Shown here: positions 1 through 7,700 of the stretch, piece by piece
How the letters are laid out: each line of letters opens with the position of its first letter
Position numbering within the stretch: position 1 is the first letter of the stretch
Source: Mycoplasmatota bacterium
GTDB lineage: Bacteria > Bacillota_I > Bacilli_A > Izemoplasmatales > Izemoplasmataceae
Assembly (NCBI GenBank): GCA_030641535.1
Contig: DAOWHG010000014.1
Coordinates: 1 to 7,748, forward strand
Reading direction: 5' to 3'
DNA length: 7,748 nucleotides
Made by a program: the position numbers and the translations under genes
The notes under the pieces: generated by a model
Seen by the model: the letters and a program-made list of their open reading frames with translations, nothing else
What the model was told of the DNA's origin: nothing
Databases searched by the model: none

Positions 1-1007
1 AATGCTTCATTTGTATATGATGGTGCAATTACTATTTCAAGGAATATCTTGTTTAATTCAACCGCTAATTTCTCAGTAACTTCTCTATTTACTGAAACGA
101 TACCACCAAAGATTGAAACTGTGTCACTTCTGTATGCAAGATCAAACGCGTCAATTATATTACTCGCTGAACCCACTCCACAAGGATTCATATGCTTAAG
201 TGCTACAACTGTTGGACTTGAAAATTCCTTTAAAATGTTTATTGCTGAGTTCGCATCTTGAATATTATTATATGAAAGAGGCTTACCATTTAAAACAACT
301 GCATTCAATAATGAATATTGAGAATCACTTGCTTTATAAAACGATGCTTGTTGATGTGGATTTTCTCCGTATCTTAATTCTTGAGAAAACTCATAAGTCA
401 TTGTTAAGGATTCAGGATTATTTATATTGCAAGCTTTTGTTAAGTAGTTAGAAATACATGCATCATAAGCTGCAGTTAAGCGAAACGCTTTTGCACTTAA
501 TTCTTTCTTTAGTTTTAACTGTGTATCCCCAAATTCACTTATTTCTCCCAGAACACTTTTATAGTCTAATTTATCTGTAACCACAGTTACAAACCGATAA
601 TTTTTGGCAGCACTTCTAATCATTGAAGGACCCCCAATATCTATTTGTTCTATCGCTTGATCAAATGTTGAATTTGGATTAGTAATTGTTTCTTTAAAAG
701 GATATAAATTCACACAAACTAAATCAATATACTTGATTTGATTTTCTTTTACTTCTTTAATATGATCATTATTATTTCTCAAAGCTAATAATCCACCATG
801 AACTAATGGATGAAGTGTTTTAACTCTTCCATTTAATATTTCAGGAAATCCAGTTACTTCTTCAATTGATATAGTTGGTATGCAGTTATCTTCAAGAACT
901 TTTTTTGTTCCTCCCGTTGATATTATTTCATAATCATTACTAACAAGTCCTAAAGCAAACTCTACAATATCTATTTTGTCGCTAACGCTTAATAAGGCTC
1001 TTTTCAT
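1..1007 (-). CDS. purH: PurH, bifunctional AICAR transformylase / IMP cyclohydrolase (3' part cut by window edge)
   Basis: It catalyses the last two steps of purine synthesis: transfer of a formyl group from 10-formyl-THF to AICAR, then ring closure to IMP. My translation from the ATG at 1007-1005 is open for 335 codons to the left edge, with no stop or frameshift. Family members are about 510 residues, so roughly the last third is missing. The N-terminal MGS-like cyclohydrolase domain (about 1-135) shows SVSDK (7-11), STGGT (30-34), RVKTLHP (61-67), NLYPF (100-104) and DIGGPSMIRSAAKN (123-136). The transformylase part begins near residue 200 with RYGENPHQ (212-219) and carries the catalytic Lys-His pair at 271-272 in KHMNPCGVG. 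The start is supported by a GGAGGAG ribosome-binding site and by the family N-terminus. The gene overlaps the end of purN by 26 bases. Identification is very secure; what follows it is unseen. Confidence 0.97.
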   Translation of the reverse strand, partial: MKRALLSVSDKIDIVEFALGLVSNDYEIISTGGTKKVLEDNCIPTISIEEVTGFPEILNGRVKTLHPLVHGGLLALRNNNDHIKEVKENQIKYIDLVCVNLYPFKETITNPNSTFDQAIEQIDIGGPSMIRSAAKNYRFVTVVTDKLDYKSVLGEISEFGDTQLKLKKELSAKAFRLTAAYDACISNYLTKACNINNPESLTMTYEFSQELRYGENPHQQASFYKASDSQYSLLNAVVLNGKPLSYNNIQDANSAINILKEFSSPTVVALKHMNPCGVGSASNIIDAFDLAYRSDTVSIFGGIVSVNREVTEKLAVELNKIFLEIVIAPSYTNEA

Positions 1008-1575
1008 ATTGCTCCTCCAATATTTTTTGAATAGTTTTCGAATATAAACTATGCTCCACTTTATGAATTTCTCTTTCAATATCACTTAATGAATATTCTG
1101 GGTATATCTTTATTTCTTCTTGAGATATAATATCCCCAGTGTCTATCCCTTTATCAACATAATGGATTGTTACACCAGTTTTTAAAGCATTGTCGTTATA
1201 GGCTTGTGCAATTGCATCTTTACCTTTATATAATGGTAACAATGACGGATGAATATTAATAATTCTGCGTTCGTATTCATCTAAAATTGTTTTACCTACT
1301 ATTTTCATATATCCTGCTAATACAATTAAAGTAATATTTTCTTGTCTTAATTTTTGTAATATTTCAACCTCATATTCTTTCTTGTTTTTATAGCTCTTAC
1401 TATTAAATATATAAACATTTAGCCCAAGCTCTAAAGCCATTTTTGCAGAGACTGAATTTGGCTTATCAGATACAAAAAGAGATATTGAAGCATTTAATGT
1501 TTTTTCTTTGATTGCCTGATGAATCGCAAGAAAATTGCTTCCTGTTCCTGAAGCAAAAATAGCAATATTATTCAT
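982..1575 (-). CDS. purN: PurN, phosphoribosylglycinamide (GAR) formyltransferase
   Basis: This cytosolic enzyme transfers the formyl group of 10-formyl-THF to GAR, giving FGAR, the substrate of PurL. The 197 residues match the usual PurN length of about 190-210. The N-terminus MNNIAIFASGTGSNF has the glycine-rich phosphate-binding turn of the family. LAGYM (86-90) lies in the folate-binding region. The catalytic triad is complete: Asn107 and His109 in INIHPSLLP, and Asp145 in DKGIDTGDII. The start is the ATG at 1575-1573, whose first base is the last base of the purM TAA stop. The stop is TAG at 984-982, inside purH. The best ribosome-binding site is 13 bases upstream, longer than usual, so translation probably depends on ribosomes finishing purM. 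The folate-independent alternative PurT, an ATP-grasp protein, is excluded by fold and length. Confidence 0.97.
   Translation of the reverse strand: MNNIAIFASGTGSNFLAIHQAIKEKTLNASISLFVSDKPNSVSAKMALELGLNVYIFNSKSYKNKKEYEVEILQKLRQENITLIVLAGYMKIVGKTILDEYERRIINIHPSLLPLYKGKDAIAQAYNDNALKTGVTIHYVDKGIDTGDIISQEEIKIYPEYSLSDIEREIHKVEHSLYSKTIQKILEEQYEKSLIKR
1012..1018 (-). promoter_or_regulatory. Ribosome-binding site of purH, inside the purN coding region
   Basis: On the minus strand the sequence reads GGAGGAG, with GGAGG six bases before the purH ATG. The motif is also the purN codons for two consecutive glutamates near the end of PurN, so it serves both as coding sequence and as the purH translation signal. 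It fixes the purH start at 1007. Confidence 0.85.
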
Positions 1576-2600
1576 TAATCTATTTCAACTCCTTCTACAT
1601 TTGTTACTTCCCCTATTACTTTAGGATTGTAATGAAATGTGTTCAGTATTGAAATTGCTTTTTCTACATCTTTTTCTTCGACTATTACAATCATCCCAAT
1701 TCCCATGTTGAATATATTAAACATTTCACTTTCTCTTATATCACCTAATTTTTGGAGAATAGCGAAAATAGGCAATACTTCAAAACTATCTTTTTGGATT
1801 TTTACACCAAGATTTTGTGGGATAGCTCTTGGTATATTTTCAATAAATCCCCCACCTGTTATATGAGCTATTGAATGAACTTTAACTTTTGACAAAAGCT
1901 CTAAAATCCCCTTAACATATATTTTGGTTGGTGTTAATAATTCTTTTTCTAGATTACATCCAAGTTCATCGAAATTTGAAGATAGCTCATAATTATTATC
2001 TTCAAAGAATATTTTTCTAACTAATGAGTATCCATTAGAATGTATTCCTGAAGAAGCTAATCCAATTATTTTATGTCCTAATTTAACATTGTTAATATTC
2101 AATAACTTGCTTTTTTCAACTACTCCTGTTGTATATCCTGCTAAATCATAATGTCCATCGCTATACATGTTAGGCATCTCAGCAGTTTCTCCTCCAATCA
2201 AGCTTGTTTCAGCTTGTACACACCCTTCACTAATCCCTTTTACAATTTGCTCAATAATATTAGGATCCACTTTTCCAGTCGCTATATAGTCTAAAAAGAA
2301 TAACGGCTTAGCTCCGCATGTAATCACATCATTTACACACATAGCTACTAAATCAATACCAATTGTATCATGTTTATTGGCCTTTTGAGCTATAAGTAAT
2401 TTTGTCCCAACACCATCAGTTCCTGATACTAAGATTGGTTCTTTAATATCATATTTCGATAGATCAAATAATCCTCCAAAATTTCCAATATCACTCATTG
2501 AACCCTTGTTTAAAGTTTTTGAAGTATGTTTTTTTATTCTTCTAACTGATTCGTATCCACGTTCTAAACTGACACCTGATGACTTATATTTGTCTGACAT
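1575..2600 (-). CDS. purM: PurM, phosphoribosylformylglycinamidine cyclo-ligase (AIR synthetase)
   Basis: PurM uses ATP to close the imidazole ring of FGAM, giving AIR, so it acts directly on the PurL product. The 341 residues fit the family length of about 340-350. Motifs in order are VSGTDGVGTKL (58-68), the ATP-binding signature; GIDLVAMCVND (81-91); GGETAEMP (136-143); SSGIHSNGYSL (183-193); HITGGGF (246-252); and FNMGIGM (297-303). No signature motif is missing or altered. The ATG at 2600 follows a strong AGGAGG at 5-base spacing and gives the expected family N-terminus (YKSSGVSLERG). The gene starts 9 bases after purF and its TAA stop shares one base with the purN ATG. PurM has the same fold as the synthetase domains of PurL, but the short length and motif set make confusion unlikely. 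Confidence 0.98.
   Translation of the reverse strand: MSDKYKSSGVSLERGYESVRRIKKHTSKTLNKGSMSDIGNFGGLFDLSKYDIKEPILVSGTDGVGTKLLIAQKANKHDTIGIDLVAMCVNDVITCGAKPLFFLDYIATGKVDPNIIEQIVKGISEGCVQAETSLIGGETAEMPNMYSDGHYDLAGYTTGVVEKSKLLNINNVKLGHKIIGLASSGIHSNGYSLVRKIFFEDNNYELSSNFDELGCNLEKELLTPTKIYVKGILELLSKVKVHSIAHITGGGFIENIPRAIPQNLGVKIQKDSFEVLPIFAILQKLGDIRESEMFNIFNMGIGMIVIVEEKDVEKAISILNTFHYNPKVIGEVTNVEGVEID
1589..1594 (-). promoter_or_regulatory. Ribosome-binding site of purN, with a long spacer
   Basis: AAGGAG on the minus strand lies within the last codons of purM, 13 bases before the purN ATG. The usual spacing is 5-9 bases. With the TAATG stop/start overlap at 1577-1573, it suggests that ribosomes ending purM restart on purN. 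Confidence 0.6.
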
Positions 2601-2604
2601 ATTA

Positions 2605-2611
2605 TCCTCCT
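2605..2611 (-). promoter_or_regulatory. Ribosome-binding site of purM, overlapping the purF stop
   Basis: AGGAGGA on the minus strand includes the last two bases of the purF TAG stop (2612-2610). AGGAGG ends five bases before the purM ATG. It is a near-perfect Shine-Dalgarno sequence at standard spacing. Confidence 0.85.
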
Positions 2612-4025
2612 AGAACTTTCCATCTTTATTCGCTTCTTGAATATCTTGGTAAATATAAGTAGGATAGTTTCCTGTGAAACATGAAAGGCATAGTTGTGAT
2701 CTACCCATTGCATTTAAGAATCCTTCAACTGATATATATGCAAGTGAATCTGCCTTTATCATTTCTTTAACTTCATTTATTGAGCACCTCGCCATTATTA
2801 ACTCATCATAAGTTGATGTATCTACACCATAAAAACAAGGATGAGTAATTGGTGGAGAAGCTATTCTTAGGTGAACTTCTTTTGCACCTGCATCTCTTAA
2901 TAGTTGAATTATTTTTTTTGCGGTAGTTCCTCTTACCATCGAATCATCAACAACGATAACCCTCTTACCGTTCACAATAGAACGGACAGGAGAGAGTTTC
3001 ATTTTCACTCCTTTTTCACGCATTTTTTGTGAAGGGGTTATAAATGTTCTTCCAACATACCTGTTTTTAATCAACCCCATTTCCGCAGGTATTTTTGATT
3101 CCTCTGAATATCCTAGTGCAGCTGAAACAGATGAATCAGGAACCCATATTATAATGTCAGCATCGACAGGATTCTCTCTAGCTAAAGCTCTTCCCGTTTC
3201 TTTTCTTGAAGTGTGAACATTAATTCCTTCAATATCCGAATCTGGTCTTGAGAAATATATATATTCCATTGCACACATATTTTTATAAGTTTTTTGAGCA
3301 TAAAAGTCTGAAGTAATATTGCTTTTTTCATCAATTATAATAACTTCTCCAGGTAACACATCTCTTAAAAACTTAGCTCCAACAACTTCAAATGCACAAG
3401 TTTCACTTGATACCACATAACCACCATTTAATGTTCCAATTGACAATGGTCTTAAAGAGTTTTTGTCACGCATAATATATAGTTTATCCCTTGTCATAGC
3501 CAAAAAGGCGAAAGCACCTTCTAATCTATTTAGTGCTTGTTTGATTGCTTCAACTCTATTTGTTTGATTATCTTTTTTTATTAAATGAGCAAAGATTTCT
3601 GAATCCGAAGTTGATTGAAAAATAGATCCTTGTATCTCGAGAAATCTTCTTAATTCATTTGAATTAACAATATTACCATTATGGCAAAGACCAAAATCTC
3701 CAGTATGATGTTTAAACAAAAACGGTTGAACATTTTCTATCCCGCCACCACCATTAGTTGAATATCTAACATGCCCAATTGCCATATTTCCTAAAAGGTT
3801 CGATAGGTTATCTTCATTAAATACTTCTGTCACAAGTCCTTCCCCTTTAAGCTTGTACATTTCATTCAAATCAGAGGATACAATCCCACATCCTTCCTGC
3901 CCTCGATGTTGAAGAGCATGAAGACCATAGTAAATAACTTCACTTGCGTTAGATACATTTATAGCGCCAAAAACACCACATTCTTCATTGAATTTGTCAT
4001 CATATAAAATATAAGAATCGCCCAT
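2610..4025 (-). CDS. purF: PurF, amidophosphoribosyltransferase (glutamine PRPP amidotransferase)
   Basis: PurF catalyses the committed first step, replacing the pyrophosphate of PRPP with ammonia from glutamine to give phosphoribosylamine. The 471 residues fit the family. The N-terminal Ntn glutaminase domain starts at Cys16 (ECGVFG), so residues 1-15 are a propeptide expected to be cleaved to expose the nucleophile. RYSTNG (87-92) and CHNGNI (114-119) are glutaminase motifs. The C-terminal phosphoribosyltransferase domain carries the PRPP loop VIVVDDSMVRGTT (356-368). Cys251, Cys397, Cys446 and Cys449 match the four 4Fe-4S ligands known in Bacillus subtilis PurF (236, 382, 437 and 440 of the mature protein), so this is the iron-sulfur type, expected to be oxygen-sensitive. 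The family is feedback-inhibited by purine nucleotides. The ATG at 4025 follows an AGGTGA six bases upstream, 12 bases after purC. Confidence 0.98.
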   Translation of the reverse strand: MGDSYILYDDKFNEECGVFGAINVSNASEVIYYGLHALQHRGQEGCGIVSSDLNEMYKLKGEGLVTEVFNEDNLSNLLGNMAIGHVRYSTNGGGGIENVQPFLFKHHTGDFGLCHNGNIVNSNELRRFLEIQGSIFQSTSDSEIFAHLIKKDNQTNRVEAIKQALNRLEGAFAFLAMTRDKLYIMRDKNSLRPLSIGTLNGGYVVSSETCAFEVVGAKFLRDVLPGEVIIIDEKSNITSDFYAQKTYKNMCAMEYIYFSRPDSDIEGINVHTSRKETGRALARENPVDADIIIWVPDSSVSAALGYSEESKIPAEMGLIKNRYVGRTFITPSQKMREKGVKMKLSPVRSIVNGKRVIVVDDSMVRGTTAKKIIQLLRDAGAKEVHLRIASPPITHPCFYGVDTSTYDELIMARCSINEVKEMIKADSLAYISVEGFLNAMGRSQLCLSCFTGNYPTYIYQDIQEANKDGKF

Positions 4026-4031
4026 TATTTT

Positions 4032-4038
4032 TCACCTT
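4032..4038 (-). promoter_or_regulatory. Ribosome-binding site of purF, in the purC-purF gap
   Basis: AAGGTGA on the minus strand, six bases before the purF ATG, begins on the last base of the purC TGA stop (4040-4038). Its TGA is a second stop in the purC frame. Confidence 0.8.
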
Positions 4039-4742
4039 CAATCTATTCTATTTAATATTTCTAAATATGCTTCTTCAATACTTCCTAAATCTCTTCTAAA
4101 ACGATCTTTATCTAATTTTTCAAGAGTATCTTTATTCCAAAGACGACAAGTATCTGGACTTATTTCATCAGCTAACAAGATTTCTCCTTCACTATTTTTA
4201 CCAAATTCAATTTTGAAATCTACTAAGATAATATTCTCTTTAATAAATAAATCAGTAAGAATATTATTAATCTTAGAAGTGATTACATACATGTTTCTTA
4301 GTTCTTCATATGTGCATATTCCCATTGCTACTGCGTGATGGTCATTTATCAATGGGTCTCCCAAATCATCATTCTTTAAACAAATCTCAAATATTGTATT
4401 AGAAGGTTTTGTCCCTTCTTTAATAACTAATCGCTTTGCCATAGAACCCGCAATCAAATTTCTAACTATAAATTCTAAAGGAATAATTTCAACTTTTTGA
4501 CATAGTTGAGTTCTATCATCTATTTTCTTTACAAAGTGATTTTTTATTCCTTTTTCTGTTAATTTCGAAAAAAGAATTTCAGTAATTTTATTATTTATTA
4601 TTCCTTTATTCAGTATTTCAGCTTTTTTAACTCCGTTAAAAGCTGTCGCATCATCTTTATAGTAAATATGTACAAAATTCGGTTCTTTTGCTTGGTAGAT
4701 AATTTTTGCTTTTCCTTCATAAAGTTGTTCTAAATTAATCAT
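4038..4742 (-). CDS. purC: PurC, phosphoribosylaminoimidazole-succinocarboxamide (SAICAR) synthase
   Basis: PurC joins aspartate to CAIR with ATP to form SAICAR, the substrate of PurB. The 234 residues match the bacterial single-domain length of about 235-240. Motifs in order are LYEGKAKIIY (7-16), the nucleotide-binding start; DDATAFNG (30-37); the family block EIIPLEFIVRN (85-95), followed by GSMAKR (99-104); DHHAVAMG (134-141); VDFKIEFG (174-181); and ADEISPDTCRLW (191-202). The C-terminus DKDRFRRDLG is also typical. The ATG at 4742 overlaps the end of purL by 8 bases, follows AGGTGA at six-base spacing, and gives the family N-terminus. The stop is TGA. PurC acts two steps after PurM, via PurE/PurK, which are not seen here. 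No residue looks unusual. Confidence 0.98.
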   Translation of the reverse strand: MINLEQLYEGKAKIIYQAKEPNFVHIYYKDDATAFNGVKKAEILNKGIINNKITEILFSKLTEKGIKNHFVKKIDDRTQLCQKVEIIPLEFIVRNLIAGSMAKRLVIKEGTKPSNTIFEICLKNDDLGDPLINDHHAVAMGICTYEELRNMYVITSKINNILTDLFIKENIILVDFKIEFGKNSEGEILLADEISPDTCRLWNKDTLEKLDKDRFRRDLGSIEEAYLEILNRID

Positions 4743-7700
4743 TAATTTTCACCTGTCCTTTAAAATAGTTAATCGCATTTATAAATATATTTTGATTTTT
4801 GTTTCCTAAAATATTTTTATGTAAGCCATCTTCATATCTTTCTGAGTGACCCATTTTTCCCAGAATTAAGCCATCTTTTGAAATAATTCCTTCAATAGCG
4901 TGTGATGACCCATTTGGATTAAACATGGGATTATATGTTGCTTGATTATCACCATCTACATATTGAAATGCAATTTGATTATTATTAATTAATTCTTGAT
5001 ACTGATTCATTTCACAAATGAATTTACCTTCACCATGAGAAATTGGAATTGTGTGATTATCGTTAATTTTAAATGATGATAACCAAGGTGAAGAGATTGA
5101 AGATACTTTTGTCTTAATAAATTTTGATACATGTCTGTTAATAGAATTCTTAAATAGTATTGGATCACTCTTGCTTATATTTTGAACAGATCCATAAGGT
5201 AGTAATCCTGACTTAGTTAGAGCTTGAAACCCATTACAAATACCAAGAATTAAATGTTTTTTATTTAGAAAATTTGTTATCGCTTCTGCTACTTTTTTAT
5301 TTCTTAAAACATTCGCAATGAATTTTCCACTACCATCAGGTTCATCTCCGCTGCTAAATCCACCACTTAACATTATGATGTGTGAATTATCAATATGCTC
5401 AACAAATTCGTTAATTGAGTTATTAATATCTTCTTCTGTTTGATTCTTAAAGACAAATGGAATAACATTTGCACCATTTTTTATAAATGTTGATTCTGAA
5501 TCGTATTCACAGTTTGTTCCTGGGAATACTGGAATAAATACATTTACTTCCTCTATCTTCTTAATTTCACTACTGAACCCTTTAGCTGTATTAATCTTTT
5601 TGATTTCTTCTACTCTTTCTTCATTGTGATAAATCGGATAATTTGATTTATAAAGTTCTCTGTTTTTCATTACACAATTATCAATACTAATACTTTCTTC
5701 ATTTATCATAATTGTCTTACTTGAATTAGTAGCTCCTAAATATATTAAGTTATCATATTCTAACTCAACAGCTGATTCAATCAAGATTGAACCATAATCA
5801 TAATCAAACAAAGGTAAATTAGTCTTTATATTGAACCCTGTTTTATTTCCAAATGATGATTTAATTAAGGCTTCAGCAAGCCCTCCAAACTCAAGAGCTG
5901 TTGCACTAATAATATTCTTGTTGTTAATATGTTTTTTTATAAACTCGAAGTTTTTACTTAGCACTTTAAAGTTTGGTAGATGTTTACTATCTTTATTGTG
6001 TTTAACCAAGTATAAATAGCTATCTGTTTTTTTAAATTCTGGAGAAATTATATTGTTTTCCTTATCAACTGCGACAGCGAATGAAACTAAAGTAGGGGGA
6101 ACTGATATATCATTATAAGTTCCGCTCATTGAATCTTTACCACCAATCGCAGATAACGAAAATTCTTTTAATGTTCTCATTGCGCCAAGGAGAGAACCAA
6201 GAGGTTTAGACCATGATAAGTTATTAGCATTCAACTTTTCAAAATACTCTTGAAAAGTGAATCTAATATTTTTGTAGTCTCCACCTGTTGCGACTATTTT
6301 AGACATTGATTCTATAACAGCAAACATTGAACCATGGTAAGGACTCCATTCTGAAATATAGGGATTGAATCCATAAGCCATTAGACTTACTGTTTTTGTT
6401 ATTTTATTTTGAACAGGTATTTTATGAACACTAGTTTGAGTTTTAGTTAATTGGTATTTTCCTCCAAAAGGTGCAAGGACTGTAGTTTTTCCAACTGTTG
6501 AATCAAACATTTCAATAAGTCCTTGTTTTTCAGAGATGTTCTTGTCAATTAAAAGTGACATAACTTTTTCTTTTATTGAATTACCTTTATAGTCTTTTTT
6601 AAATGGTGTTTTTTCCCTTATAATTGGAAACTTAACTTTTACAATTTGTCTGATACCCGAAGTATTAATGAAGTCTCTTGAAATATCACAAATAATTTTA
6701 TCATTCCATTTCATTATTAAACGATTATTCCCTGTGATTGTCGCTATTTGCACTGCCTCAATATTCTCATCATGACAAAGATTAATAAACTCTTTTTTAT
6801 CTTTAGCTGAAATCACTACTGACATTCTTTCTTGAGATTCACTAATAGCTAGTTCAGTACCGTTTATACCATCATACTTTGTTGGAACTTTATTTAGGTT
6901 AATTTCAATTCCATCAGCTAATTCTCCAATTGCAACACTTACTCCTCCAGCCCCAAAGTCATTAGATTTTTTTATTAACTTTATTACTTCATGTTTTCTA
7001 AATAATCTTTGGATTTTTCTTTCTTCAGGAGCATTCCCTTTTTGGACTTCAGCACTAGATGTATCAATTGATGTATCATCATGAATTTTAGATGAGCCTG
7101 TTGCTCCACCTATTCCGTCTCGCCCTGTTTTCCCTCCAAGCAATATTACGATGTCCCCTAGAATCGGCTTTTCTCTTCTCACAATATCAGCCTTTACTGC
7201 GCCAATTACTGCGCCAATTTCCATTCTTTTTGCAATATAACCTTCATGATATATTTCATTAACAAAGGAAGTCGCAAGTCCTATTTGATTTCCATAAGAT
7301 GAGTATCCTAATGCAGCAACTTTTGAAATCACTTTTTGTGGTAATTTACCAACTAATGTTTCGGAAATGTCTTCTGTTATGTCCCCAGCCCCAGTAATTC
7401 TCATAGCTTGATAAACAAAACTTCTTCCACTAAGTGGATCTCTGATAGCTCCCCCTATACAAGTAGATGCTCCTCCAAAAGGTTCAATTTCAGTTGGATG
7501 ATTGTGAGTTTCATTTTTAAACATTAAAAGCCATTTTTCATCTACTCCATCAACATCAACATCGATATATATACTCGCAGCGTTTACCTCATCACTTACT
7601 TCTAAATCATTGAGATTTCCTTTTTTAAATTCGTACTTAGCATTAATTGTAGCTATATCCATTAAGGTCTTTGGTTTGTCCACTCTATTTGTGTAGTCCC

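Noticed and set aside
49..261. A 70-codon plus-strand open frame
   Set aside because: It is antisense to well-conserved purH codons, has no convincing ribosome-binding site and resembles no family I know.
200..451. An 83-codon plus-strand open frame
   Set aside because: It lies opposite the purH transformylase region and is a composition shadow of AT-rich coding sequence.
1639..1866. A 75-codon plus-strand open frame
   Set aside because: It lies opposite the C-terminal part of purM, including its HITGGGF and FNMGIGM motifs. Its hydrophobic, Ile/Ser/Pro-rich translation is what the antisense of such codons gives.
4026..4037. The purC-purF gap as a possible attenuator, promoter or terminator
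   Set aside because: It has only 12 bases, all explained by the ribosome-binding site and spacer, with no room for a hairpin. No other junction is longer.
5831..6019. A 62-codon plus-strand open frame with a hydrophobic stretch
   Set aside because: It lies opposite intact purL coding sequence. The apparent membrane segment comes from complementing Lys- and Asn-rich codons.
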